Below are positions 29,056-42,800 of a stretch of 64,000 nucleotides of DNA, piece by piece. The notes beneath the pieces were generated by a model that saw only the letters and a list, made by a program, of their open reading frames with translations, did not search any database and was not told where the DNA came from. Position numbers and translations under genes: made by a program. The stretch spans positions 1 to 64,000 of the forward strand of contig JASAND010013284.1 in NCBI GenBank assembly GCA_030248195.1, written 5' to 3'. Source of the DNA: Trissonchulus latispiculum. Lineage: Eukaryota > Nematoda > Enoplea > Enoplida > Ironidae. The stretch's first letter is position 1. Each line of letters starts with the position of its first letter.

Positions 29056-30042
29056 CAAGTTTACATATAACTTATGTGACAAAGTGTATGCTCATAAAGA
29101 AAGCTTGAAACGGCACAAGATATCTGTACATGAAGCGAAGCTTGTTGACTGTATCGAGTGTGGGAACCATTATAGCCGAAAGGACAGTCTCAAACGACAC
29201 AACAAAATCTGTGACGGAGGCAGCAACAATTTAACGGTAAGTATCCTTCAGTTAAGCTTTTTGTTACAACAGTTTGCAAATTTATTTCTCTTTTGCGATC
29301 ACCTGATTCAAGTTTTCTGTTTGAGACCATTTTCACCAGATGTGATCACTGCTATGTAAGGTTCTGCAGACTGGACGCGCTTCGACGACATTTGGAGAAA
29401 CGGAAAAGCTGTCCAAAATTTGAGTGTGTGGAGTGCAAACGTATTTTCGAACGAGACGAGAGGTTGGCGGATCACTACAGGCGCATACATAGCAATCGCA
29501 GGACAATAATCGAAACGGATGAACCGACACGCCATGACGAAAACGATGATCCAAAAACAAGGCCAAATTTGAACAAAAGGAAAAACAAGGTCGAAAAAAG
29601 AACGACCACGCAAAGAGTCAACCAGCGATGATAAGATTATGAATGATATGCAAGAAGATGAAGAAACTCCCGTGCTTCTGGGAGATGAAATGGACAGCAT
29701 ATATCACGAGTACTGGCATCTTAGTCGAGCCCATCACCATATAACCAAGCCACCGAAAAAATCAAGATCGTCACAACTATATGCTAAACGGCTATGAATT
29801 TGGAGGAAATTAAGGGCTACTGCGAACAAATCTTCAAACGTCAAACGAATGTGGGCAAGTGGAGCATCTATTTCGCATACGTGCTACGAAATGCCCTTAT
29901 GGATGAACTAACCTATTACTATGCCAGTAGTAACACCAATATTTTGGATCGACCAAGACTTGTTGGGAATAAGGCTGAATTTTGTAAATTAATGGATACA
30001 CTGGACATGACTGATATTTTGGAATGGGCAAGGCAACTTTAA
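29056..30042 (+). pseudogene. C2H2 zinc-finger gene, probably element-derived, frame-broken
   Basis: One segment reads YNLCDKVYAHKESLKRHKI-SVH and CIECGNHYSRKDSLKRH, and after a GTAAGT donor and a CACCAG acceptor a second reads CDHCYVRFCRLDALRRH and CVECKRIFERDERLADHYRRIH. These are C2H2 fingers; the first lacks its first Cys (Tyr instead), and the phases of donor and acceptor do not match. A basic segment follows and is broken near 29631. After a further break, 29794-30042 encodes YFAYVLRNALMDELTYYYAS, then NTNILDRPRLVGNKAEF and ILEWARQL. From memory, a finger plus an LRN-x-YYYAS-x-NT domain is a pattern of multi-copy element-encoded proteins in invertebrates; this is inference. Confidence 0.5.
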
Positions 30043-30290
30043 CTTTTAGGCTGCTTTAACCACGGTGAAAGGCCAGTACGGTAAGCTTTGCCTATGCGGA
30101 AAGGAGCATACTTCCGTTATCGTAGATTTTGTGACCCTCCCTTTGAAAACCACGTGAAAGCAGTGGTTTGCTATGAGTAGGTACATCCTGTCGCCATCAA
30201 CCCAGTCGCAAAACCCAGACCGGGCGCAGGCTAGCCATTACAAGCCCTTTACTGATTGAGTAAAATTCAGGCTAATTTTTAATTTTATTT

Positions 30291-30500
30291 TTAAAATTTC
30301 TTGCAGTAGAAGGAATTTGGATTGCTTTTGATAAGTGGGTCATGAAGGCGAATAAATTTGCAAAGTTTCTGCAGAATATCGTTCATTGAATTAAAAATGT
30401 GCAGGGCTACCGTCTCGCACAGCACTTTAAAATTCGATTTCGGAAAAAGACAAAAGCGGATAAAAGAAAAGTAAAGAGTGGATCAGGAAGCAGACTTGTA
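30291..30500 (+). repeat. Dispersed repeat R1, plus copy
   Basis: This matches the minus strand of 10574-10797: TTAAAATTTCTTGCAGTAGA, then AGGAATTTGGA..., CAGAATATCGTTC and GGATAAAAGAAAAGTAAAGAG. It follows the element-derived zinc-finger segment. Confidence 0.7.
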
Positions 30501-31746
30501 AATGTTGGCCTAGCTGTTGCTCATCCTGTTCCCATTTTGCAGGCATTATTTGACTTTGAAACTGGCTTCTTTGTATGTCTAGGACTTGTCTGAATCTACT
30601 GAAAAATTGGAAGACTTTATGGCATATCTGTAAGTTATTATGTCGATATCGCAAACTACCAGGCGCTTCTGTGATCTAGGCTTACCTACATGCAAATTAT
30701 CTTTATCCTCTCGTATTATCGCAAGGGCCCTTCCACTGATATAGCTGTCCGGATGACGTATTTTAAAAAATAATTACACGTTGCTTTTTGCTTGGCTGGC
30801 TGTTCAGTATGAACATCATTGTACAACTACCAATTACTCTTTAGATATGATGGAATCAGATCAGGCTGCTGCAGTGAGGAGTTTGACATTAACAGTTTTT
30901 TAACAAAAGCATTTATATATATTATATTTCTGTGTGACTGTTACTATTTTTACTTATCAAAAAGTGTTTGGATTAGTAATGTTTCTAGATATTTTATTTC
31001 AAATATGCAAACGCATGTAACAATCAATTGTATATGCTGAGATAGGATAACTACCTGACTTATAGTGTTAGTTCTAACAGTTAGTCGCAGATACACTTTA
31101 ATGTAAAACATAGGCGGACCTGAGGCTACAAAAGGCAAAACAGCCAGTTAAGCGCGAACCAAGTTACAACTACTGCAGAGGACAGCAGAAGAAAAATAGC
31201 ATAATCGTTTTCACTCGTGTTATATCAATGTTGGAGAACTGATTTGGCTGATTACAACGAACTTGAAATTTGTCTGAAAAAAGTTAGGATTTTCTGAACG
31301 TACTACAAGATATTCTGTCATAAAGCTTACGTCAGCTTGTCTCTTTATTGCTTTGACACAGTTACTGCACCAGCTGCAACTCCTGTCAGCAGTAAATTTT
31401 ATGTGAGACCCTGATTTCGGCTTGACTGATGAGGTCGAGAGCACCCAACAGTACCAATTCAAATTCCTGCGAAATCTTCTTTCACAAAATTCTGCTATTT
31501 AATCGAAAGTGTGATTCATAGGGTGTCAACCGAAAAATGGGTTTCGATGCTCTTAACTCTGCTGTCTTTTAATTACAATACTAATTTTTTGGCTTTGTAA
31601 TAAAACGCTCTCAAAAACAAAGCATAAACAGTTGTTCCTTTTACTGTGCTATTGATGATTAATTTGCTATAAATTGTGCTGACATTTGCTATTTAAACGA
31701 TTTCTGAAATTGGCTGAGCTTTGCAGCTAATGATTTCTTCTGATTT

Positions 31747-32004
31747 ATGAAATGTCGGGAACGCGCTGAACACGTGTTGTCCGCTGATCCAGCTGTCGAG
31801 TGTCGAACATTTTGCTATAATATGCTGAAGTTGTTGTTTAAACTGTCGGCTCAGTGCCCGTACAGCTTTTGGTTAGCCAGTCAAAACATAAGATGGACAA
31901 TGTTTGCTTGGATTCTCTTCATTGTTGCTTTCACTGGATTTTTGGGCCAATCCTTTTTGGAAATTAAAGAGTTCCTGAAATATAAGAAAGGAACAACTAT
32001 AAAG
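31747..32004 (+). CDS. Gene B exon 1: cytoplasmic N-terminus and TM1
   Basis: The exon has 86 codons, phase 0 at the end. It reads FWLASQNIRWTMFAWILFIV, AFTGFLGQSFLEIKEFLKYK, the basic-W-then-hydrophobic pattern of DEG/ENaC TM1. Gene C has a closely matching exon (56058-56303). The HG motif normally found some 10-20 residues before the Arg-x-x-Trp is absent in both. The ATG overlaps the stop of a six-codon upstream frame (31730-31750). Confidence 0.88.
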
Positions 32005-35000
32005 GTTTGTTTTTTTAATTGTTTTTAATTTTAATTCAATGTTTGCTCTGAAGCTCATGATGGAACAACGGATAAAAGAATAAGCAAAAGAAATAGCTTG
32101 ATCGGTAGAAACAGAAAACTTGGTCAACTATCTATGTATGCAATATTTTAAAAATACTTAAAAGTAATACTTAAAATATTTAGACAGTTTGCAATTAGCT
32201 TTCTACTGCAGATTAACTCAGAAAGACAGGAAAAGATCTGGTGAATGTTTATATACCAAATTTCAGTTTATTAATTTCGTGACTTTTCTGCTTATTTGTT
32301 TATAAGAGCGCTGTGACATGCCTCAGCTACTCATAAACACAACCAATTAGGGAGTAGTCGCAACTCTTTGACCATTTCCGACCTTTCTCATTTACACATA
32401 TTTTGTAGTCCCCATGGTGCCACATATCAGGGCAAGTGCGTTTGTTGCAAAACCTTTCCTATCATTCATAATAGCCCTCAAAAGGTGACCACGACATGTG
32501 TTAAACTTAGGTAAATGAAAAAGGTAGGAAAATATTTCTGGTGCCAGACCACGACATGTGTTAAACATAGCTAAATGAAAAGATAGAAAAATATTTCTGG
32601 TGCCAAAAGTTTGAGCTCTATGTAAGAGCAAATCGGCTACGACTTGGTCTAAATCTAATTGGACTAGGTAAAGGGCTAATATCTGTACGAGATTGTTTCC
32701 TGTAGGGGCGCTGATTTTATACGAATTTTCAAAGTCCGGAGAAGCCAATGCTTGCTCAAAAAAGCTCTGCAGTTGTTGAGGTCAGTGAACGTTTTGTCCT
32801 GTCCTAAACTAACCTTTCGGGGTGGAAACTTTGCGTTTAGATATTAGCACAGTCGATGGCTAGAGCTTTATTTTGCATATAGTCAATCCCAATCAGGGCT
32901 TTTCTGTCGCTCACAGTTTTGGTAGCAGAAATTTCATTTTCCTCAAAAATCGTCATTTTTCGAAAATTTTATGTTTGCTGTCAGACAAGTTTTAAGGCAT
33001 CTCAATAAAATTTGGCGTGCCAATAGGCAGCCATAAAGCCAACGTGTTTGTAAAGTTTCATGTCAATCGCCTGTGTTTTGCTGCCGGCTACGTGCTACGA
33101 TAGCATGGGGTAGACCAATGGGCAAAAACTGTCAAATTTTCAACTTTTAATAATATAGCCAAAATGTATATCAATTGAAGCTCTTGATGTCCTGAACATT
33201 TTATTTTCTTACACGACTTCTCTACAAAGCAGTATGAGAAAGTTAGAAGCATGAAGAATGAGTTTTACCAAATTATCCAAATGCTGTTGCTCGCTCTTGC
33301 TATCTTGCCACTGTAATACAGTAATAAATATCTAGAGGTAGAGGCTTTAAATTGATGTATTTGTATTAGTTTCTTGTCATCCTATGTGTACGCGACTTTG
33401 TAGCCCTCAGCGAAGCGTACTACCGTAAGTATTAAATTCTATTGATCTGCAGTGCATTTCTAAACTGGGCCCTGGACTCTAAAATTTGTCTTGCTTTTGG
33501 GCATATATGGGGTATATTATACCAGAAAATGAGCTAAATCCGTGACTACAAAATTTGGTACCTGATGACCCTCCCCTTAACGGAGTTTGTTCGTGTAGAA
33601 GTTAACAAATCGTAGTTTAGCGTCAATACCTTGTAGTGTGTTTTGAGAAAAAATGAAGCTAAATTTTGTCCACCATATACTTCAATTTGATAAAGTCATA
33701 TTCTATCGAATACCACGTAAAAACCTGACACCTGGCTTGTATACCAGTCTATGCAAAGAAATCAAAATATAGTCTGCGTTCCTTTCCAACCGGTTTTCGT
33801 TAAATTCAAGATAGATCAGACCTAACCGGTAGAACTAAACCCGGTATATGTGAGTTCTGTTTATGCAGTTTTTGTTGTTCACATATTGCAGATGACTGAT
33901 GCCTCCTTTGATTTTCCTTCTGTAACATTGTGTAGCATTAATCCATTTAAGGCGTCTAAAATCCATCTTATTCCATCAATAGCTTCGATTGTAAGCTCAG
34001 CAAAGAAACGGAGAGTAAGACTCTATGTATTTACTTCCTAATATATTGATCCTGTAATTTGCTCGAAACATTCAGGGCGAAACATATTTCGTGGCAGTGG
34101 CATGTCAGAGTGCAAACGTTAAATCTGAAATTTTGAATGATTAAGCGTTTCTGACATATTCAATACTATAACATGATCTAGAAAAGGTGTACAGAAATTA
34201 ATTACATGTCAATATATGATTGAGAAACAAGTTTTATACATATTAAATTATCGACTTCTGTTCAGGTCATTTGTTATAAGTCTGGAAATAATTGTTAGAT
34301 AATCTGGCAAAAAATAAGGCAATAATAAACTGACTAAATGTGTGAGCATAAGGTTAAAACGGGGAGACCAGTGGAATCCCAAGCCTCCACCAAACCAACC
34401 AAGGTCTAAACCATACCACGGACTAGGAGACTGGATAAGAGAACTGGTCAAAGGGTCAGCAAACTAGGAAAAATATCGGAAACCTAAGTCTTACACCTAA
34501 ATTTAAAAATATTTCAGGCTTCGCTGGGATTGTTCAGTCAAACATCTGATTATTCATATAAAGTGAGCAAACTTAGGAAATTGTATCAAAAGCATTCTGA
34601 TGTTGTTGCAAATTTTGAAAATTTTACCCAGTTGCTTTTTCTATTGACGCCGGTTTGGAGACAAATTACGTTAATTTATGCTTGTAGTAGAAGCCCTCCA
34701 GAAATTCTGGACCAAGGGGCTAGTCTCCTGAAAATATTCTTGGAGCATGTCCCCCGCGACCCTGTGTTAATTAATGGTTGTAAATTAATCAATTTTGAAA
34801 AATCGATAAAATTCCTCTTATTTTCGTGGAAAAGATTCCTTGTTGACATGTTTATAGGCGAATAACGTGAACCAGACCAGATAATTTTTATGTCGTTAGC
34901 AATAGTTATTTCTCAGCTACATACAGCTCAAGTGCAATTTTCAGAGCTCAAATTGCAGACCTTAAGTTTTTTCGAAAACACCTAATTTTGCAAATTGCCA

Positions 35001-38000
35001 GCATTTATTTAGTTTACACACTGAGTAGCCTACCTTTTTCCGAGATATCTACCTGAATGTTTTGAGCAATTTTTACTACTTAATGCTAGTTAATACTATA
35101 CCTTTTGTTCACTCATTATTGACTTGTAGATTTCGAGTTGAAGCAACCCAACAGGCATTAAAATCACCAGGTGTTTCTTATCTAAATCCATAGATACGTT
35201 TGCATTAATGGATAGTGCTTCTGTTTACTTGTAAGTGACTGCTTATGGACAACAATAAATAAATGCGTATTAGTTAATTCCAGAGTGGATAATTTGTTTC
35301 AGATTCACGATTATATCGAACAATCTCAACGCGTTAAAAGGAAACTAAAATCACCTTTGACTAATCATAATGGTGATTATGAAAGAGAGTACTGGGGCGG
35401 CAAAGGACCATCCCGGGGAAAGCGCGGATCATTAGGGAAAAGTAGGACATCTATACCTTTAGCTTTTATGCAAACATTGTTTGATCATTAAAATTTATTA
35501 ACGTGAACGCACGCATTTTTAAGAATACTTAAATATGGGCTCTCTGCACTTTATCGAAATCCACACCTAAACCCATTGAATCTTTTGAAACAACGTTGTA
35601 ATAATAATCCGCCTATCTGATATCCGATTATCCGATCTCATAAGTTTTGAAGTATTTTTGAAACGCCGGGAAATGTGTGGTTGTATTCAAATCCAAACAG
35701 CGTTACCTTTTCTGTGCCTTCAATGAGGTAATACAATGTTTAAGCTAGCGCTGCCATTTCTTGGGGTGATATTAGTATCGGGCAGTTTGCTGGTCGCTCG
35801 TTGCAGGTGGAACTGCTCAGCGTCTGGCATAAATGTGCCGCTTAGGGTAGTCAGCTGAAGGCTTAGTTGGCTTAGCTTATTATTAATTTTCAGTATATCC
35901 ATTGCTATGATATTAGTAGATCTGCATTGTGTAATCTGGTGGTCTTTAATAGTATGTAAATCGAATGCACTTCAGTAGCGAATATTCCGAGAAACAATGG
36001 AAATTTTTAGTTTTGGCTGAGTCCGTTTGTGAGAAAGTCCAGTAGTACTGTGTCGAGACATAATTGTACAAAAATACTGGAGACACTCATGATTTGTACA
36101 TCTAACGCAATTAACTCTTTGTAGTTAGCCCAAATCTGACACTTGCCTTTGGAGATAGGATTTGGACCGTCTCGGAAATTCATACTAACTGCCGTGATGG
36201 CTGTGCAAAAATATCTGCTAATGGAAAGTTTGTGTGTGATATGTCTGACATGCAACAGCTTGAGCCCTTGCTGTTGCTTACGATAATGTTAAAGACAATG
36301 CGACTTTATGATAATAACGTAAACTGTAGAGTGCTTCCAAGCTATGCTGAAGCAGGAGCTTTGGGGCCGCACGTTGATAATATTGCTGGTACTTGCAACG
36401 GATGGAAACTCACTTCAAAACCAACATGCACCAGTAAGAAGCTAGGTGTACTGCGATTCTGCCAATGCAAATCAAAAGAAGGTACCTTTACTTATGATGT
36501 GGCTATTTTAGGTGTTCTTTGTTTTGTCGCATTTTCGCCATGATGTCAGGAAATCTTAATTTCAATACTACAGTATAATCAAAGATGTCGGAAAATCCAA
36601 GAAAGACCAATAAGACGGCCTAAGTTGCGAAGTCTAAACAGATTGGTGATCGCTAAACTAAAACACAGTTAATGTACTTTCGTAATAAGGAAACGGAAAA
36701 CATAAGCAGGATACAGTTTTATACAGATTATCTGCAAACTATGGGTAAAACCATTAATTTGTTTGATTCTTCGCTGAGGAATATTATTAAGATTCGCCTG
36801 TTGATGCTACAACCGATTTAATTCGTACTTCTAACACCTCTGGAACTTTCAAAAGTCTCCATAATAATAAGATTGTTTTGTTAGTGCACGAATTACCCTA
36901 TGCAATTTATGTTCCCAGAAATTAGAAATGTTTGATATTGGATTAGGTTTTTGAAATCAATTGGTTGGGATCGTATTCCTGCTTGCATTCTCCCTTTTAT
37001 GATTGTCCCACCATCCTTTTCTATCCTCACCCAATAGCAAACTTTTACTTCACTAATTCTTCGTTAATCTAAATTAGTTTTATTTTAGTAAACAGTATAA
37101 TATATCTTTCAAATTTTACGTTAGGGATCTAGCTTTCTTAAGATTCTAGTAGATCTCACTGATGTACTCCGGTAATGGTGCATGCAAGTAGATTTAAACT
37201 CATCGTTCAGGGCGCATAATTGAAAAACCTTTTAACGGTTCAGGTTTAGACCAGTTTGAATGTCCATATTTGTATATATTGCTGCAGGTGACGGTTCGTT
37301 GCCGAGTGATCCACTCCCGGTACCCTTCAACTCGAAACAAACGGGTAAGCAGAATTATGATTTTACACCACTGCTAAGATGTCATTCTTTCTTTGGACTT
37401 AACTGCTATTCGATTGTGTACTATTATAGTATAGACTGCAGCTTCTGTGAAGTGTATATTTAAACTGACCATTTAATCCCTCAGGGTTGTAAGTTTAATT
37501 CTTTGCATATCCTGTAGGCAAATGGAGGTGTCGTCAATGCCGAGAATTGCATTATCGAGAACGGCCAAGGCTTATCATTTCCGTTGACGTGAAAGATTAT
37601 AATACAGCTTTACCTACATTAAGAAAAGATTATTTTTAAGGATTTAACGTTTTACTTTCCTCCTCAAGATAAATACGCTGCACTACGGGTTTTGTGCTTT
37701 TGCTGTGTTTTCACTAATATTTATTGAAAGGTTGAATAAACACTTAAAAACACTTAAAACAGATAAAGGTTTAGAGAAAATGAAGCAAATGGAAAATGGA
37801 AAAGCAAAAAATCGAACAATGTAACCATATCCGAGGTATTTTCCAAAAGTCTAAAGTTTAAATAAATCTGATTTGTACATTTAAATAAAGACATTTTCTG
37901 AAGCAGTTTGTGAACGTGTCGGAAATTCTACCCTTCACCTTCCTCGTACCTGCTTCACAACGTTTTCGTTAAACAGTTTGCATTGGTTTATACTGCACTA

Positions 38001-41000
38001 TTACAAATTTTATCATCTTGAGAACAATCACTTGTAGCCTCAAAGCATAGAAAACTCTTTGAAAACTAAACTTTTTCATAGGAAATGAGACTGAGCGCTT
38101 TAGTTTATGTCGCAAAATGGGTTTAGTTTAGTTTAAAGTTTTAATATTTGCCTTAAACTCGCTCAATTCTCAACTGCTCAAAACACGCATTATGTAACCT
38201 TATAAGAAAGTAATGTAACATTTAAAAGAATGTAATATACTTGCAGCATTGGCAAAGTAGTGCGTCAATCAAAAGAGTTTGATCACACCGTGCAGACAGA
38301 TGTCACAGGAGCACGGCCAACCAGTTCCCTAGGTGGTCACTGGTCCCGGACTTTGTGCTGGCCGGCCGTGACTCGGCCTACCCAGTTCCCTAGGTGGTCA
38401 GTGGTCCCGGACTTTGTGCTGACCAACCGTGACTTGAGCCACCTACATCGGACTTTGGCTAGTTGTGTGTGACTCGGCTACTGGGAGGAGACTTTGGCCA
38501 CCCAGTCGGACTTTGGCCACCCGGTCAGGATTTTGGCCGCCCGGTACAGACTTTGGCCACCAGGTCCGGATTTTGGCCGCCCGGTGCAGACTTTGGCCGC
38601 CCGGTCCGGATTTTGGCCACCAGGTGCAGTCTTTGGCCGCCCGGTCCAGACTTTGGCTACTGGCGATGGACAGTGGCTACCCAGCAAGGACTTGGTCCAT
38701 CCGGATCGGACTCTGTCAGCCCGAATTGGACTACACCCCTGGGATGGATTTTTCTAAGCGGGTGGTATACCGCCACATGTACCACATGTTCGAGACAAAC
38801 CTTCAAGTAAAATCGATGTAGTAGTGCTGTGCATTTAAAATACCGCTCTACACGTTTTACTTAAGCACTGCGCACTTTAACTACTGGTTAACATTAATAT
38901 AAATATTAATAGATGACGCTTGATTAACGCTTTTAAGTACGCTAGTGAGTTAAGGTAAGCAAAATCCTGCGAATTCTACTCTACTTCTTAATATTTGGAC
39001 AATCGTTAATTACAATTCCCAGATAAGCTTGTACATATGGATATTTCAAAAGAAATCTAGCTCATAAATTAGCCGGTCGTAACACCACTCGGCTTCTGCA
39101 AAGCCACCAAATGGTATCTCCTGGTTTCTTGTAGCGGCCTGCACCGGGCCTGGAAAATTTTGTGTTGGGCCCGGCCCGGCTCTGGCTGAAAGCCCGGCCC
39201 GGTTTTAGAGGCCGGGCCCACCGGTCTTCCGTCTTCCGGGCCTACCCGGCTCACCGGGCCGGCCTGGCTCATGGTGACTGCCGGGTTCAGTTTGCGAATC
39301 TGGGACTTGGTGCGGCCCGGGCTTGGTCAATTTCTTATCGGAACAACCCTAACTAACCCTACCTAATCCTAATACAAAACAGCTTTATTTAATGAATCGC
39401 AACAAAATAAAGAAAAGAAAAGTGCACTTAAGGCAAATACCCAAAATTCAATATTCGCGAACCACATTGTCAAACAGTTGCATACGTAACCACAAATTTA
39501 TCACTTGGTCAGAGAGTACAACTAACATCTAGCCTGGCATCGCAAAAGACAGCAGCATTTACGGTAGTATTTACAGCAGTATTTTCTTTTTATTCATCCT
39601 GCACTTTGTGCATTTGTTTATATTTTTGTTTTAGCACTTGTTTATTTGATCTGTAAAGTTGTTCTATTTTTTGTGAGTAATCGTTTTGACCTGTTTACTG
39701 CATACTATTTTATTTTTTGGTTGTGGGTTTGGTTGTTTCGTTGTTGTCTGCATAATTTGGTAATTATATTGTTGTGCTTCGCTGGTGGGATCTGAGATGT
39801 GGTAATTATGTTTTTCTGCTTCGGTGGCGGGATCTGAGATCTCACTAACTTGAGCAGCAAACTGTCAAAATCCAACGTTATTTCATTTTTCTTTGGAAAT
39901 GTCTCGCGAATTCTTGGATACCCGCAAACTGATGTCTCGCTAATTCTTGGATACCCGCAAACTGATTTGTTGTGCCGTGCTTGACTACTAGGTTTTTGCT
40001 GTCTCTGTTATGCCATGTTCTTTAAATTTAGGTAGGATTTTGTTTGTTTCGGTTTTACTGTTTCTGTACTTTGAATCTGGGTAGGTGCTGTTGTGTCTAC
40101 ACCTTTAAATTTAGGCAGGGCTGCTTTTCATTAATCAAAATTAGGCGTGGTGGTTACTAGGAAGTGCTAAACACTCGATGACAGCAGTTCATAATGTCTG
40201 CATACAGAAAATGGAAGCTGATTGACTCTAAACACAGAAAAATGGAACCTGATTAGCATAAAATGCATAATTAATATATAGGGGAATTAGCTACAACTCT
40301 GTTCAATCTGTACCGGTGGTCGAAGTGCCAAAGGCAATTCTAAGCATTCTAAGCCGAACGCTGCGACACGTTAACAGTTTTTATGGGGTTGTCGCGAACG
40401 GCCATTTCTTAAACGTAATTCTAAGCTGAACGCTGTGACTCGTTTGATCAATTTATGATAATACTATTGCAGTGCAGACAACAAAGATCACTCCAGTATA
40501 AACGAATACGAATACGATAACCATTGCAGTGCAGACAACAAAGATCACTCCAGTATAAGCTATTATTGCAGTAACCACCAGCTACGGAAAAGATAAGCCA
40601 GTACAATATAAACGATTTGCAATGAGCAGCAGCCTAAATTTAAACGACCAACTAGTTGCAATCAGCATAGTAACTACTAATTCCAATGCATTGGAACCAT
40701 ATTTGATTTTATCCACTCAGCGCGGACTTTGTCCAGAGGAAACAGACCTTGTCCAGTGGAAACAGACTTTGTCCAGAGGAAACAGACTTTGTCCGCTGGG
40801 AGCAGACTTTGTCCACTGGGAGCAGACTTTGTCCACTGGGAACAGACTTTGTCCACTGGGAACAGACTTTGTCCAGTGGTAACAGACTTTGTCCACTGGG
40901 AACAGACTTTGGCCGACCGAACCGTGCTGTCGGCTACTGAAGTCGGACTTTGTGCTGAACAGATGTGACTTTGGCCACCCAGTTCCCTAGGTGGTCACTG

Positions 41001-42003
41001 GTCCCGGACTTTGTGCTGAACAACTGTGACTTGGCCTACCCAGTTCCCTAGGTGGTCACTGGTCCCGGACTTTGTGCTAGTGCGAGTTTGTGATGGACAA
41101 AAACATGACTTCAGTCAACACGGTGTGATCAAACTCTTTTGATAGACGCATAGGTTTCACTAAATGCACCTTCTCAGCAATGCAATTCTCAGCAACGCAA
41201 TTCTCGGCAATGGAAGTGATAAACCCTGGTCGTTCTCGGCAATCCATGCTTTTTGTATATTCTTTGCTTTAGATATTTTACAAATGTGTTTAGATGTCAA
41301 TGAAAACACAGGATACATTTGGCATTTGGCTAAGGCGTATGGTCAATCATGCAGGGACGTTTGCAGAGCTGCTAATTTACAATGCTACTCTAAAAATTAC
41401 TTAATTGCATATAAATATGATGGTGCACTGCTTGGAGTTTTGCTGGAACTTTTACAGCAACGCAACAAAAGCTGCCTGCTGAGCGAAGACGTAGTAAAGA
41501 TGACAGCGACAGGGCCATTTGTTACTGACGGTTTGTGTGGAGGTTATGAATATCGACGAGAAGAAAACATCGTATATCGCTGCGACGCTTCCAATATGAA
41601 CCACTTGCGAGCGTGTGCCTGTCTAGGTGGGAAATTGAAGCATAATTTTTAGGGAAATAATAACGCATAGGTTTCTAAGTCTACAAGCAGAATCTGCCAC
41701 TAACACACATATGTTATTGCATGTACTAGAAAAAGAAATCTTCCAAAAGAAAAATTCAGACAGAAGTCATGCCCTGTCTATCTTAAACCACCATGTACAT
41801 GCTACGGTAAAATGTATGTTTAACAAACGAGCCCAAGCAAACATGGGCCCTAAGCAAACATAAAAGGCCTGCTGCGCTGAGGTGCAGCAGGAAAATTTCT
41901 TATGTGAGACCAATGGGATCTACAAAATGTGAGCAAATGAGCGAATTCGGCAGACAGGGCAGCAGAACCACCTAAGCGCACCCTTAAATACACCAAACCA
42001 CAC

Positions 42004-42064
<61 letters not shown>

Positions 42065-42739
42065 GTAATAATAACAAGAGTACATAATAGAATAAGAGTA
42101 TGAAACTCTTACGCTACTATGTACTAAACATGCTGGACATGCTCGGGTCGCTAACTCGGGACCCCCCCCCCGAAAGTCTCGGGGGGGGTCCCACCCTACA
42201 CTAATTACATGCTTTCATATAAGTGTGTGTCTGCTCTCTGATTCGCTAATTCGCTTAGGCTTACGATAGGCATTTTATTAGTAATTTTTAATTAATTAAT
42301 TATAACTTTAATTAGGTTAATGTAATTAAAAAAATAATTCGACAACTTTGTAGCATTTTTTCTGCTCTTTCCAACGATATAAAAATTGTTGCACAAAACA
42401 AAAATTCGTAGGAATGTAGTCTGCAACAATTTTTATATCGTTGGAAAGAGCAGAAAAAATGCTACAAAGTTGTCGAATTAGTTTTTTAATTGCATTAACC
42501 TGATTAAAGTTATAATTAATTAATTAAAATAACTAATAAATTGCCTATCGTAAGCCTAAGCTAATTAGCGAATCAGCGAGCAGACACACACTTATATGAA
42601 AGCATGTAATTAGTGTAGGGTGGGACCCCCCCGAGACTTTCGGGGGGGGGTGTCCCGAGTTAGCGACCCGAGCATGTCCAGCATGTTTAGTACATAGTAG
42701 CGTAAGAGTTTCATACTCTTATTCTATTATGTACTCTTG

Positions 42740-42800
<61 letters not shown>

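Noticed and set aside
38463..38821. Three overlapping long frames with WPPG / TLSRGN-type repeats (also at 40622-40968)
   Set aside because: They are open in all three frames of one strand because the 18-21 bp DNA repeat lacks stop codons; this is a DNA array, not a repeat protein.
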